Assembly (NCBI GenBank): GCA_026260175.1
Contig: JAKCWW010000964.1
Location: 15,226-79,225 of the forward strand
Source of the DNA: Reticulitermes lucifugus
Lineage: Eukaryota > Arthropoda > Insecta > Blattodea > Rhinotermitidae
Direction: 5' to 3'
DNA length: 64,000 bases
Both the position numbers and the translations under genes were made by a program. Every line of letters starts with the position of its first letter. Position 1 is the first letter of the stretch. The notes under the pieces were generated by a model that searched no databases, was not told the origin of the DNA, and saw only the letters and a list, made by a program, of their open reading frames with translations. Of this stretch, positions 24,251-35,290 are shown in pieces.

Positions 24251-24350
24251 AGTTCACACCGAAAGCTGGAACACCGCTGGTAAGGTAAATCCTTCTTGCT
24301 GTACATAGCAAGGACTTTACCTTACCAGCGGTGTTCCAGCTTTCGGTGTG

Positions 24351-24402
24351 AACTCTTTCCCTGATGATGGTGGTATACATGCCATCGAAACATGTCGGAG
24401 TT
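24351..24402 (+). ncRNA. Hammerhead-like motif, right arm (core intact)
   Basis: CTGATGA (24361-24367), one extra T, stem II GGTGG pairing with CCATC (one G-U pair, 24369-24373 with 24382-24386), then GAAAC (24387-24391). Cleavage triplet GTC is at 24394-24396 and GGAGTT follows. Stem I has about four pairs (TTCC with GGAG). Stem III is at most two pairs. This is minimal and weak, as in Penelope-type hammerheads that need a dimer to cut. Confidence 0.5.
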
Positions 24403-24569
24403 AAAGTAATCCTCTAAGGATTTTGTGTTATGTATTAAATTTGTGCATTACTGTTGGTACTTTCTACTAGGTAGTTAACAATTCAATAAAATGCACCGTG
24501 TAAAGGCCGCAGTGAAATTCAGGATAAAACAAATTCTCACACAAGCTCTCCGGAGAGCGATTCGTAGGC

Positions 24570-24725
24570 ATACCATGGTAAGAATTCGAAAATATTAAGC
24601 AAGATATGTTCCGCCACATTTAGTTTTCAACATACACGTCACCGTCAAATGGCGCTAGGTATAAAATGAACAAAGCATGGGCGCCCGGTGTTTGAGAGCA
24701 TGGATGATAAAAAAAACTTTAAAGT
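24570..24725. repeat. Possible transposon end related to 34.45-34.59 kb
   Basis: CACGTCACCGTCAAATGGCG and AATGAACAAAGCATGGGCGC resemble GCACGTTACCATCAAATTGC and AATGATCAAACCATGGGCGC at 34521-34580. At 34.5 kb this text lies at the 3' end of a decayed Tc1/mariner-like element, so this may be a solo remnant of the same family. Confidence 0.4.
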
Positions 24726-24729
24726 TGTT

Positions 24730-25445
24730 TGTGTGTAAAGCGTAAGAAAAATCTTCGTCTAAAACAGGCAACAGTGCATCTGAAGACACACTATTGACAT
24801 TTTATGCTTTAGAATGTTTTTATTATTTGGCTCATGTGTTTGTCCAATGGCAATCTTTTCTGTTTCTAATAATGAGCCTTCTGATACTACAATGCAAGGA
24901 GAGTTGTTAGTGTTCTTGGCTAGTTAAGTGGCTAGTTAATACCATTTATGACATTACATTGCTTTATAAAACACATTGCTCCGATGCTAATTCCTCAGCA
25001 GTAAATCCTGTTACTGATCACAAGAAAACAAAAGTTACTTGCATTATTTAAGACAATAAATCTCTAATAGTCTTCAAACATTGTGACTTCTTCAGAACCA
25101 TCTTGTTTTATACAGAAAACTTAAAGTGTATACACAAGTCCTTAAAGATTTTACAAGCTTGTATTATATTTGTAGAACATCGAGACTTGAATAAATTAAT
25201 TCATGAAATGAATGTAATTTACAGAGCACAGAGTTCCTTTGATTACTCAACAAGTACTTTAGCTCGCTGCTCAGTCAGTCTGTAAGGCAAATGACAATTT
25301 CAAATATATTTAATTGCATATCACAGCAATTGTCACGTAGATAATTAAACATAATTTATGTTATTGAAGGGATATTGCTTTTTGGAATTATTAGTTACCT
25401 TGAAATGCACATCGGGAAACACAACGTAAAATTAATCTAAAATTT
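24730..25445. other. No gene recognised
   Basis: AT-rich, with one 60-codon frame (25103-25285). Confidence 0.5.
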
Positions 25446-25461
25446 GCAATTGAAAATGTCA

Positions 25462-25706
25462 GGCCGTGCCATGGCTCAGACGGTTAGTCGCCGGCCTCTC
25501 ACCGCGGAGGGTCAGTCCATGTGGGATTTGTGGTGGACAAAGTTGCACTGGGACAGGTTTCTTTTCCCCCGAGTACTTCGGTTTTCCCCTGTCAGTTTCA
25601 TTCCACCGGTGTTACATTACTTGGAAAAACGGGGGAAAAAAACTACTCATCTTCATCACATGGTGCGTCAGTAGCTTCTGCTGCGGGGCCCTTCACCACA
25701 AAAAAA
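25462..25706 (+). repeat. SINE C, full length, with 14-bp target duplication
   Basis: It starts with a tRNA-like head, GGCCGTGCCATGGCTCAGAC, and ends in an A-run. A perfect 14-bp direct repeat AATTGAAAATGTCA flanks it (25448-25461 and 25707-25720). This is the hallmark of LINE-mediated insertion and suggests a fairly recent event. Three overlapping plus-strand frames (63, 76 and 96 codons) are all inside the element. Confidence 0.88.
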
Positions 25707-25827
25707 AATTGAAAATGTCACGTGTGAAGTCAGAAGTCAGTATAGGGACTTTATAAATCTAGACGTTATACTGTTTTGTAACTTAATTAGAGAATTAGAT
25801 ATAAAAAGTTATTCACAATTGTAGCAA

Positions 25828-25828
<1 letters not shown>

Positions 25829-25871
<43 letters not shown>

Positions 25872-25876
25872 TAATA
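25829..25876. repeat. (AAT)n microsatellite
   Basis: About 14 AAT units, with one AAC. Confidence 0.95.
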
Positions 25877-26029
25877 GAGCTACATTGTGTGTATTTCACT
25901 CCTTCAAATAACTATGTTAACGAAATAACACACTACTCTAATGATATGGTTCTTCTATTCGTGTTAGCCAGTTTCATGGTAAAGTCCTTATTAAGGCACT
26001 AACAATCATTTAGCTACTCAAGAAAGTCT

Positions 26030-26175
26030 CCATCTTTTATGGGACCCGAAATTTAATTACCGTGTTAATAACAGTGCAACACTGGACTCCATAGTAAGCG
26101 AGGTGTGTTCAATACACATATGCTAAAATCCATTTTAATACTATCCTCCCACCCACGCCTGTTTTTATCCAGAAG
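26030..26175. repeat. Dispersed repeat E, partial copy
   Basis: GGGACCCGAAATTTAATTAC followed by TCCATTTTAATACTATCCTC matches the copy at 49635-49890 (GGAACCCAAAAGTTTAGTAC, then TCCATTTTAATATTATCCTC) in the same order and orientation. The 107-codon frame 26105-26428 begins inside it. Confidence 0.5.
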
Positions 26176-26179
26176 TCTC

Positions 26180-27090
26180 TTCCGGTCAATTATCCCGACA
26201 GAATGTTTTGTACATATCCGACATTATTTCTATTTCTGTTATAATTTATATTTCCAAAGTAGCTGCAGTGTGTATGTCTATACATTAACTTGTAACGAGT
26301 TTGATTTGGTCTTAAAGATTTATTGTGTTTGTTTCTTGTGTTTACCAGTTTATGATCTTTCCGTTATTGAATGGAAGTTCTCGGATGTATTCTTTGGGGT
26401 AATTAGTGATTATTGTAGAGATTTATGACGAGTAGAGGTTGGCAAGAACTTAAAATGATTACCGTGAGCTGTAACTGGTAACTTCAAGTCCATAATTCAT
26501 ATAATCCAATCTCTGCAAGTACAGAAAATAAAAGGAAAGGAATTTATGGTAGGAAGGAAGCTGAAAATTATTTCAGAAAACGAATATTAATTTAAGTTAC
26601 TGGCTCTTGATTATTTAACAATTTTTACAACAGGGTATCCAGGACAAATTTTTGGATGTGATTTGAGAAACAAGTGAAGAAAACCTGCTTTTTATTTCAT
26701 GAAGCATGGTTGACACAACTTGTTTGCACGTCCTTAACCCTCCAATGTACCGCGATTGCTAGTCGTATCACATGCTTTAAATTTTGTATTTTCTTGAACA
26801 GTGAATTTACGTGTTTCTTATGATTTTCTGAGTAAACATTTATTATTTTTCCTTAAAAATCAACAAAGAATTTTTCTTTGCACTTGAGATACAGTGTTAT
26901 TCCATGAACCAGAAAGGGAATTAATTTAGATGGATTTCAGGATTTATAGGAACCCAAAAGTCCCTTTTACATAGCCGTACAGAGCATAGAGCAGCCTGCA
27001 GCTGTACATCTGTAATAACTTCCATACAGATTGAACTTTGTCCACTAGAACATTCGAAGATTTAAGTACACATATTAGCAGTCTAAGCCC
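26180..27090. other. No gene recognised
   Basis: No domain or repeat identified beyond the frame mentioned in the preceding repeat. Confidence 0.5.
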
Positions 27091-27109
27091 TGATTGAAAA
27101 TATTTTAAT

Positions 27110-27368
27110 TTTCTTGTATGGCTCAACAGCCTGTAGTGGGCCAGGGCCTCATCATTTTCGAGGCTTCGCGATCACAGTCAGGTAGACACACGACACTCAG
27201 TAGGACTCCTCTGGGCAAGTGATCAGTCCGACGCAGAGACCTGTACCTGACAACACACAACACTCACAAGAGACAGATATCCATGCTCCCGGCAGGATTC
27301 GAACCCGCAATCGCAGCAAGCGAGTGGCCGCAGACCCACGCCTTAGACTGTGCGACCACTGGGATTGG
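27110..27368 (-). repeat. SINE A, full length, with perfect 15-bp target duplication
   Basis: The minus-strand head CCAATCCCAGTGGTCGCACA leads into GGCGTGGGTCTGCGGCC, the B-box GGGTTCGAATCCTG and the complete body. Flanks TGAAAATATTTTAAT at 27095-27109 and 27369-27383 are identical. It is among the youngest insertions visible. Frames at 27197-27394 and 27283-27546 are SINE readings. Confidence 0.92.
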
Positions 27369-27384
27369 TGAAAATATTTTAATA

Positions 27385-28615
27385 CTTCCTGCAATTAACA
27401 TTTTAAAGAAAAAGTTTTTAAGTATAAAGCCCGTTGAGTTCCAGCAGGTTACACTGCCAGAGAGTTTTTACGTTTCTTTTATGTGTACAAATTTTTCCTT
27501 CATTCAAATATTTATAAAAGGCGTTGAAGAGTTTTTAAATGTTTAAATCACTTTAAGTAGCAAATATATCCCTTTAAATTGAAATACTTTCCCTAAATAA
27601 TTGCCTGCACTACATTATTAATTTTATTGCTTTAATTGCTATAAAAATTATTATATTTATTCAAAATTTTTACCAGTTCCCTTACACCCAGTTTCGTGAT
27701 CTAGTGTTTGGGGCGCTAAAATTATCCGCACTTTCAAACTACATTGTGGCTGAATTGTTCAAAGGATTTAAATCAGAGCTCTACAAAAATAAACACCAAT
27801 ATTTTCCCAAAAACTAATAGCTGCAAGTTTGTTTTGTTGCATGAGCAGAACAAGCTAATAACTGGTTAACCTAACATGTATCATTTGGTCATGAAAAAAT
27901 CTTACTTCAGTTTGAAAAGACTGGAATCTAACCCACTTCGTTTATAGAAAGTTTTAAAGCAACGTTACACAGAATTAGCCAAAAGTCACTGTCCACCCAG
28001 GCCACAAATGATGAAACCCCTTCATTCTTAGTATGAGGGCCTACGTGACATCGTGGCACGTATATGACCAATCGTTACTTGCTGTGACTTAAGTACGAGA
28101 AATGATTTTTATTGATGTACAGGGTTTGTATTAATATACTCATCGTCTAATGTAGATACACAGTGACTTTTGGCTCAGTCTGTTGTGGGCTTTTAGGAAT
28201 CACCTACTGATTGAAGCAACCTCCCCAGAAAAACAAAATATTAATAACATCGTTCATGTTTACGCTGTACGAAAGACATACATACACACATAGGCCGTCA
28301 GCTTTCGTATAATAGTAGAGAGAAAAACAGATAAAGAATATCAGCCAGTAACCTAAGTTAGAATTTGATAACTTCAATTGGAGATATACGAGTATTACAT
28401 AGATTCCGAGAAACTTCTCATTATATTTGAAGATAATATACAAAATTTCACGTAACTCTAAATACGTATATTGCTTGTGTTATATACAAACATACATTAA
28501 AGTATGTTATTTAAGGCAATGTCAATTGCTGAACTTTTATAGTTTTGGTGATAGATTAATGAACAAATTTAGAGCTTTGTTGGCGTGACAGTGACAGGAG
28601 AAAACTAAAATACTA
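27385..28615. other. No gene recognised
   Basis: AT-rich, with a 79-codon minus frame at 28204-28443 of low-complexity hydrophobic composition. Confidence 0.5.
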
Positions 28616-28621
28616 GAAGAC

Positions 28622-28720
28622 AATCCGGTCCCACTGGCACTATTTTCCTTACAAATCCCACATGGACTGGCCTGGAATCGAACACAGACATCTACGCAAG
28701 AGGATGGCGATAAAAGCGGT
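28622..28720 (-). repeat. SINE C fragment
   Basis: Minus reads GTTCGATTCCAGGCC then AGTCCATGTGGGATTTGT, matching the head-body junction of the SINE C at 25510-25530. It supplies the B-box that the 25.5-kb copy has lost. The 97-codon minus frame 28649-28942 ends in it. Confidence 0.6.
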
Positions 28721-28724
28721 GTGC

Positions 28725-30205
28725 ATATGTAGAATAAAGGCTTTTGGGTTTCTGTCTACGTATGTTTCATGGTTATGCTGAATCGTGTGATTTATAGATG
28801 TAAGATTTATACGCCTCTCGAGTATATAATTGCTTGGGAAGCACTTTAAAATGTGAGACGTTTGTAATATCAATGTATAAGCCACACACTTTGTTTTTGC
28901 AACCGTACGAGTATAAATCACGCTTCTGTTGCAAAACCGCAAGTTAAATGAGAATAAATGACTAATTATAAAACTTCATGTATGAGTCTACCCACGTTTT
29001 TGAAATAGTAGTATGGACTAAACAGGCGAAGATTTTCATTGACCACACAGCATGTAAGATATGCTACTCTAAAAAAGAAGAATTTTAAAAATAGCAGCTG
29101 CAATAACCAGGTATTCATTAAACTTAAACAGTGTACTACTATTATTTACCTTTAACAATTCACTCCTATTTCAATCACTGGCGATGCACTACACTTTGTG
29201 CGCCAAATCAGACTGTATTCACTCCTACTTCCTTACTATCGCGTATGTCAAACGTTTCTTGTCCTTCTTTTTGCCGCCAGATGGCACTAAAAACCACAGT
29301 CTGTTAATGACCAGCGAGCCACAGCAGAAACAACAAATAAATTTATAGAATTAAAAGCCAAATGTCTAGCATGTGCGTTTCTTACAGACACATGAATAAG
29401 AGCTGTTTATTCATCTTAATGTTTGTTAGAAGTTAATGTCGTTCTGAGTAGAAAAGAAATTTTCACAGACGGTCTATTCTAAGTTACGTCACGTTATGTT
29501 AGTTAAACAATAGTGCATAAAATTAGTGCTTTCAGGAGGAAGAAGCTTTTTTTTACATGGTTTATTTAACGACGACCTGCCAACTGAATAATTTACCCGG
29601 AAATTTGAAAAGGCAAGCCGACTTTGAAAAGTAATATAACACTTTACATATTTGCGTCATAGCATAGTGAGCAAAAAATTCAAAATTTCATTTTTCTGGA
29701 ATCAAAGTCATTATCACTGCTTCTTAAAATCACTTCCACAGCAAGGCTTTCCTGATTCCAGTAATTTAGAACTCATAACATACATACAACCAAATTTGTC
29801 AGCTTAACAACATTTGGTCTATTAAACAAAGTTAAGGAATTTGTAACCGTCGTTAGTGTTAGCAAATCTTACAACAGAAGGACATTGGTATCCACTAATT
29901 TGGAGGCAAGTGTAGCCCCAGTTTTTGTTGGCTCAAGCGCCATGATCACACAGACAACAGACCCGGATCAGCCCCATCGTTAAGGAAGGTGAGTTGCTGG
30001 TTTTTGGGAGGTCCTCGCCTTCTCCTCTAGAGTTTTCACACCTCTGCCGAACATTCCTGCTGCAGTAGCAACTGCAAGTCATTCGGTGGTGGTACTTCGA
30101 CCGGCTTGTCCAGTTTACAAATTTGTGGACTTCATTAATATGATAGTTGGGGAAATAACCAAGAAGAATACGCTTTAAAATTGCAAAATACTTTTTAACT
30201 ATGTT
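28725..30205. other. No gene recognised
   Basis: No frame above 60 codons past 28942. ATGGTTTATTTAACGACG at 29560-29577 is a short motif shared with about 19731-19748. Confidence 0.45.
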
Positions 30206-30208
30206 AAA

Positions 30209-30234
30209 GATGATGATGGTGATGATGATGATAA
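30209..30234. repeat. (GAT)n microsatellite
   Basis: About eight GAT-type units. Confidence 0.85.
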
Positions 30235-30324
30235 CTGGATCTGCTTAGTTACTCTCAATTTATTCAATTAACAAAATTATTTTTAGCGTAATATCCGCTC
30301 AAATTATCATTGCTAATTATTTGC

Positions 30325-30560
30325 ACGTAGGAAGTTGGCTCAAGCGGTAATGCTTCTGCCTTGTGCCCCGCTCGAATCCCATCAAGGTCACAGACTAGCC
30401 TGATTGATGTTGTTGGTGTTTTACCTCAGTCCTTTCACAGAACTGTTGGCATAACACTGCAACTCAAACCCTAGTGCTTCTGATACATCATCTCCAATTC
30501 ATCATTAAGCATCATCCAGCCACTCGACGCTGTAAGAAGCGAGTTACTGACGGTATCGTT
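30325..30560 (+). repeat. tRNA-derived SINE, another family
   Basis: AGTTGGCTCAAGCGGTAATG (A-box-like) and CTCGAATCCCATCAAGG (B-box-like) form a tRNA-like head. The body, with CAACTCAAACCCTAGTGCTT and GCCACTCGACGCTGTAAG, looks different from SINEs A-C. Boundaries are approximate. Confidence 0.5.
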
Positions 30561-30564
30561 CAAC

Positions 30565-31865
30565 AAACCTATATACGTAAATATGTCTCATAGTTTCACA
30601 ATTTAAGAATATGGCTTATATAGAAACAGCCTACAGACCTACTGCATGTGTAGGCCTAATGAAAGTGAAAGTAATTTTAGAAATACGCAGGCTCTTTCAT
30701 TACGTGTGCGATATCTTTCCAAGTAAACGTGCTGTTCTGTCAGCAGTTATTTTTTAATTAACGCGTAGCAGAGATGTCATTTGCTTGTTGTCAATATTAG
30801 GACGATATCAGTATCAAAAAATATTTACAGCTTCTGTAATATAAAAATTGGTAAAAAAAATAAATTGGGAAGGATTTAGGAGTAATGTTTTTTTTTTAAT
30901 GGATGGAAGCACGGTCTCAGTAGTTGCCTGTAACAATTAAGGAAACCACGAGAAACTCTTAGGATAGACTGTGTCTCGGCTGATATTTCAAAAGGGCGCT
31001 TCCTAAATAAAAGTCTACAGCTTTATTAGAGATATTTTATAAGTGATTTCATTTATGCTTACAATTCAAGCAATGATGTTATTTCTGTCTCCGTATCCAA
31101 CATATTCTGCATTTTAATGCGCTTTTACTCTCAGAGTTTCTAGACTTGTGGCTTTACAAAATTTCTCTCTCATAATAAGGCAATTTATTTATGACACACG
31201 CATTTCTTGTGCCCGATTATTGCTTCTGTTACATCCTGCTTGTACAAATTTCAATTACGTTCGAACATATTGGATGGGCGATAACGTATTGTGCAGTATG
31301 CTGAATAATACACTGGACAAATTGATGAACCTGATAATAGAGGCAACAAAGACCAAACTTCTTTCGCGTATGGAATGTTACAGTTTGTGTGATTTAATTA
31401 CGATAACTGCGAATGGGCCTTTTGTACAATACTTGCTGACGCTCAGATCTGTTGACAAAGGATAAATATGAGGCGAAAAAAAAACAGACTGCACAATATC
31501 AGCCTGAATAATTTCTTCAGAAACGACACAGAGAGTGCTCTTAAATAAAAGAAAGGTAACTTCCATAAGGTGCGGGCGCATCTTACCATTTAAACCTATT
31601 AGGCCTATACCCCGAAGTATACATTCTGATACTTGTTTAAAAAATGCATCTATAAAAAGCAAAGAAAAACCTTCCAGATCAACATTTTACAGCGAATCTA
31701 GATTTTCGTACGGTCTCTGCAGGAGAATCTATTATATCTTTACTTTCGAAAAGCGGACTATTAAATCTAAAATTTAATAGCTTATTGTTTTATACAGGAT
31801 TACTGATTGAAATAATTTTATTAATAATTCACATTCTTCAAATGGAGCCGTATATGGTTTCGATA
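30565..31865. other. No gene recognised
   Basis: A plus frame of 105 codons (31148-31465) overlaps a minus frame of 94 codons. Neither shows a known motif, and the 105-codon frame has a plausible but unremarkable composition. Confidence 0.4.
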
Positions 31866-31869
31866 AGCA

Positions 31870-32200
31870 TTACATCGGGCATCAAAATAAAATTATATAA
31901 CATCATATTTTGGATGTCAAGAATAAGCTCATGTTATTATGAATCTGTCGATAAAATTCAAGTTTCATTAAAATCTGACAAGAATAACATGAAGACCTAT
32001 ATACACTTAAGATAACATGTCTCTGAATGATTCTCAGAATGAGACATTTTATAGACAAAGTTGTAGAACAAATCAAAATACACCTTTTATGTTCAATAAC
32101 ATTTTTCCCGAAAAACGTGCCGTTTATGAGATAGCGTGGAAAAGTATGGTACAGCCAGCGTAAAAGATTCAAATTTCATGCCGGATAACTAACACCTAAT
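31870..32200 (+). repeat. Dispersed repeat family R, partial copy
   Basis: CACCTTTTATGTTCAATAAC, GTGCCGTTTATGAGATAGCG and GGAAAAGTATGGTACAGCCA match 56262-56338 (ACATTTTACTTTCAACAAT, GTCGTTTATGAGATAAAGTG, GAAAAATACGGTAGAGCCAG) in order. The reading frame seen at 56.3 kb is not kept. Confidence 0.6.
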
Positions 32201-32204
32201 TGCT

Positions 32205-32635
32205 GCTTCATATATGATTAATTCCGTCTGTTCTCGTAAAATGTTTTACGGCAACACTTACAAAAATTGAGAAACTGCGCAACGACTTATCTGTCATTAC
32301 GATCTGTTTAGCCAAACTGTACAACTAAAGAAGGCCGCGAACAAACGACATTCTTTTGTTTCAGTGCAGCATCGGGCACTTTACATGAAGACCTACGCAA
32401 GTTTTATTGTTGCCGGCGACATAAATTTCCCATAAAAGCATTGTTGTGCGACACTCAACATTTTGCTACATTATATGTACATTGCTTAACTTTCTAACAG
32501 TCTTCCCATTTCAGCGTCGGTATTCCAGAGCTTCACTTACCGTGAGCTTCACGTCAACTAGCACGTGATCACATTTTTTAATCTGAAAATCTTACATGCT
32601 CAAATAATCTCAAGCCGCTTCCCTTAATTACCCTA
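32205..32635. other. No gene recognised
   Basis: No repeat or gene identified. Confidence 0.5.
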
Positions 32636-32651
32636 ACTATAGTACAAATAT

Positions 32652-32917
32652 GCCGATCCCAGTGGCCGGGCGGTCTAAGGCGTGGGTCTGCGGTCGCTCG
32701 CTTGCTGGGATTGTAGGTTCGAATCCCGCCGGNNNNNNNNNNNNNNNNNNNNNNNNNNNNNNNNNNNNNNNNNNNNNNNNNNTCTGCGACGGGCTGATCA
32801 CTCGTCCAGAGGAGTCCTACCGAGTGTGGTGTGTCTATAGTGTGTCGTCGTGAAGTCTCGAAAAAAATGAGGAGGCCCAGGCCCCCTAGAGTCTGTCGAG
32901 CCATAGGAAGAAAAAAG
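32652..32917 (+). repeat. SINE A with 12-bp target duplication and a 50-base gap
   Basis: A near-consensus head (GCCGATCCCAGTGGCC, GGTCTAAGGCG, GTAGGTTCGAATCCCGCCGG) and 3' half are separated by unknown bases at 32733-32782. TAGTACAAATAT occurs at 32640-32651 and 32918-32929, so the insertion is intact at its ends. The gap sits where family members have similar sequence, a likely place for assembly collapse. Confidence 0.9.
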
Positions 32918-33099
32918 TAGTACAAATATAAGCGGCATTCTGCGTGGTTACGTGCGGTGTATAAATCCTATTTTATTACGTTCTTCTTAAAATAAAGAAT
33001 AGGCCTAACAAGCGCCTATGCTGTGTATACATTTTAATATAAAATTCGACAGGAATGAAAGATCCAGAAATAGGGCCTGTAACGTGATTTTACTCTGAA

Positions 33100-33395
33100 A
33101 ATAAAGATAAAGGTCGCCCCGCAACATGCCATAAAGGCAGAGTGGGAGTGTAGAAGTATAGCTGTACTCATTCTCAACCTCGGCGCTAGATGGGGGTGGG
33201 TGGAAAACGCCATGCTCCCCTCGCTTTACCCCCGGGAAGGAGACCCGGTACCCACCGTACAGGAGGCTGTGTGGCCCCCAGGCCGTTCTGGACGGGTGTG
33301 CAGGAGAGGAAATCTCTTGCCTCCACCGGGATTCGAAGACAGAACTTTCCAGCCAGTACAAGGTCGGAAATAGTACCTCAACCAATATAAAAATA
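33100..33395 (-). repeat. SINE B, full length
   Basis: On plus: GATAAAGGTCGCCCCGCAAC (tail side), CCATAAAGGCAGAGTGGGAG, CTCGCTTTACCCCCGGGAAG, GAGACCCGGTACCCACCG and TTGCCTCCACCGGGATTCG. Frames of 126 (minus) and 66 (plus) codons lie almost entirely within it and are not genes. It faces the SINE A at 32.7 kb tail to tail. Confidence 0.85.
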
Positions 33396-33454
33396 TATAT
33401 TCAATAATACAGTATTTAGTGCTCTATTGTACAAATCGTTTCTTTGATATTCCG

Positions 33455-33525
33455 TCAACTAAGCCTTGATGATGGCAGTGACCCCGCTCTGACATTTTCA
33501 AACCAAAACGTATACAGTTCTCATT
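33455..33525 (+). ncRNA. Hammerhead-like relic, heavily decayed
   Basis: CTTGATGATGGCAGTGACC (33462 onward) followed downstream by AAAACGTATACAG resembles the CTGATGATGG ... GAAACRTRT order of the better copies. The GAAA box and paired stems are not kept, so this is only a weak likeness. Confidence 0.2.
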
Positions 33526-33529
33526 TACC

Positions 33530-34225
33530 CTGAGTTGCAATGTTTCATTCTTCTCGCCCTCCGCGTCGCGATTACCTTACCAATTATCAGAAGCAGAACA
33601 CTAATTATAATAATCTGCATTACGTAGTTTTCTCGAATACCGCAGCGAAAGACCTGGTTTTCGCACACATCTATATGACATAGCAGCAACCGCCGAATTT
33701 ACGGGTTTCGCTTAACAAAGGCAAAGAAACGAACACGTAGAGTTATCTGCGCAACATAGAAATGCGACAAGGATTTGAAACGGAAGGTAATGAGATTCAG
33801 ACCGGGAGCGCCCGGGTTACTCCTGCATGGATGCGATGAAGTAGCCATAGAAAGCTATAAACTTGTGAGCTACTGTAACCAGTAGGCTAATAAACGTGAA
33901 TATTCTTTAGAATATTGGCTCCTACTTTTTTCCCGTTTCCTTCTCGCAATTTATTGAGAACGAATGGCCACGTGTTTATTACCAGCAACACAAGAACATT
34001 TTACGCATCACTATATTTTACACCAGTAGGCCTATTAATATACAAAGAGATGGTTGGTAATAAAGTCGTTACTGAACATACTTAAACAGTAAAAAGCGCG
34101 TGATCCGGTAAGATGGTAACTCTTAAATTTCCATTTCACTTCCTGTTACAAACTAAGCTGTTAAGCTCACAATTATAGCCGTTGAACAAATATGTTTTCG
34201 GAAATTACGCGTGCCTGAGGAATTC
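33530..34225. other. No gene recognised
   Basis: No frame above 60 codons and no repeat identified. Confidence 0.5.
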
Positions 34226-34239
34226 TATATATATAGACA

Positions 34240-34432
34240 TCCATACATATATACCTACATATATACCTACATACATACGTATATATGTATGTGTATATGT
34301 ATGTATACATATATATGTATATATACATATGTATACATAATACATACATACATAATACATACATACGTACATACATACATATATACATACATACGTACAT
34401 ACATACATACATATATACATACATACACAGGG
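34240..34432. repeat. (ACAT)n/(ATGT)n compound microsatellite
   Basis: ACAT-type repeats switch strand sense to ATGT and back near 34270-34330, which makes self-complementary stretches. All five open frames over it (62-92 codons, Tyr-Ile-His or Met-Tyr-Val rich) are artefacts of the period-4 repeat. Confidence 0.95.
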
Positions 34433-35290
34433 TAAAACAAAATTCGCCCACCAGCTGTCCGTATGTGATTCCTTGTTGAGAAGTGTCCTACAACATACAC
34501 CCTGAGAAGTTAATTATCGAAATGCACGTTACCATCAAATTGCCCAAAGCATGGAATGATCAAACCATGGGCGCTTTCTAGTTACAATAGGATATAGTCG
34601 AGTTTAACAACCGCGGGCCATCTTCCACAGAGTCGGTCTCACAAACACAGGCAGCGCAGGCAGGACAGTTCCCCTAACATTATACTCGTATTTCACTAAT
34701 CGAACAGTGTATCAGGGAGCAGACAAGGACTCACGACAATGGCTCCAACAACACCAGCCCAAACCTTGACGGTGAAGCAGACTTGATATCTAAGTTTCCG
34801 GAGCCTAAAGCTTATCCTGTGCCCAGAGGTTATTTTCGTGGACGTTCAAAACCCCCTTCACGCGTTATTTGTGCATACTGTTGTGCAAAATGAGTTCCTC
34901 TGCAGCCTGTTGGTATCGTACGCATTTGCAGAATTACCTATATTGAGGAGGCGATATTTTAAAAACGGAAGTACGTATCTCCACTAGTAGTGGTATGGAT
35001 GCTACTGATTGTCACGAAGTACTCGAGGACCCTCAGTTGGGTTAGTCCCAGTCCTAGAGAGACACTGCATGAGCTGTTTTACGGTTCTCGTTCGACAGCT
35101 TCAATTATGAATTTTTGTGGCTGGTGGCCATACAAAGTATGGCGATGTGTATTTACAAGTGCCATGGGTGTTAAAAGTCCCTTCTCGCGGAGACGCTGCT
35201 TCAATCGCGGAATCCCATTAGCGTTTGGATTATGTCGACAAGAGCGCACATTACAGTGCGGCGGTACCAGCTCGGTTATTACAGACATCC
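34433..35290 (-). pseudogene. Decayed Tc1/mariner-like transposase
   Basis: From 35288 downward the minus frame reads a helix-turn-helix-like segment ending E-A-V-E-R-E-P, then a stop (35079). The same frame continues S-V-S-L-G-L-G-L-T-Q-L-R-V-L-E, and then a region containing A-A-E-E-L-I-L-H-N. Further on come R-Y-Q-V-C-F-T-V-K-V-W-A-G-V-V-G and L-L-P-D-T. This is the order of the DNA-binding and early catalytic domain of a transposase family common in arthropods. Several stops and a large C-terminal deletion make it inactive. The 3' end lies near 34433, abutting the microsatellite. The 102-codon plus frame 34990-35298 is the antisense shadow. Confidence 0.7.

Larger units (their letters stand above)
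24133..24528. mobile_element. Penelope-like palindromic element with two opposed hammerhead-like motifs
   Basis: The left arm (24142-24300) and right arm (24307-24463) are inverted copies about 97 percent identical, around a 6-base loop GTACAT. They differ by five transitions and one small indel near the loop. A 12-bp direct repeat ATTCAGGATAAA flanks the structure at 24133-24144 and 24517-24528. If this is a target duplication, the insertion is 24145-24516. Each arm holds a CTGNTGA, stem II, GAAAC motif. Penelope-like retroelements are known to carry hammerhead ribozymes in their terminal repeats and to form inverted terminal copies. No reverse transcriptase is present here. Confidence 0.65.

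Noticed and set aside
31148-31465. 105-codon plus frame as an exon
   Set aside because: An antisense frame of 94 codons overlaps it, and no motif or splice context supports coding.
33005-33385. 126-codon minus frame
   Set aside because: Lies in a full-length SINE B; the antisense frame yields the familiar spurious SINE peptide.
34173-34500. Five Tyr/Ile/His- or Met/Tyr/Val-rich frames
   Set aside because: Artefacts of the tetranucleotide microsatellite.
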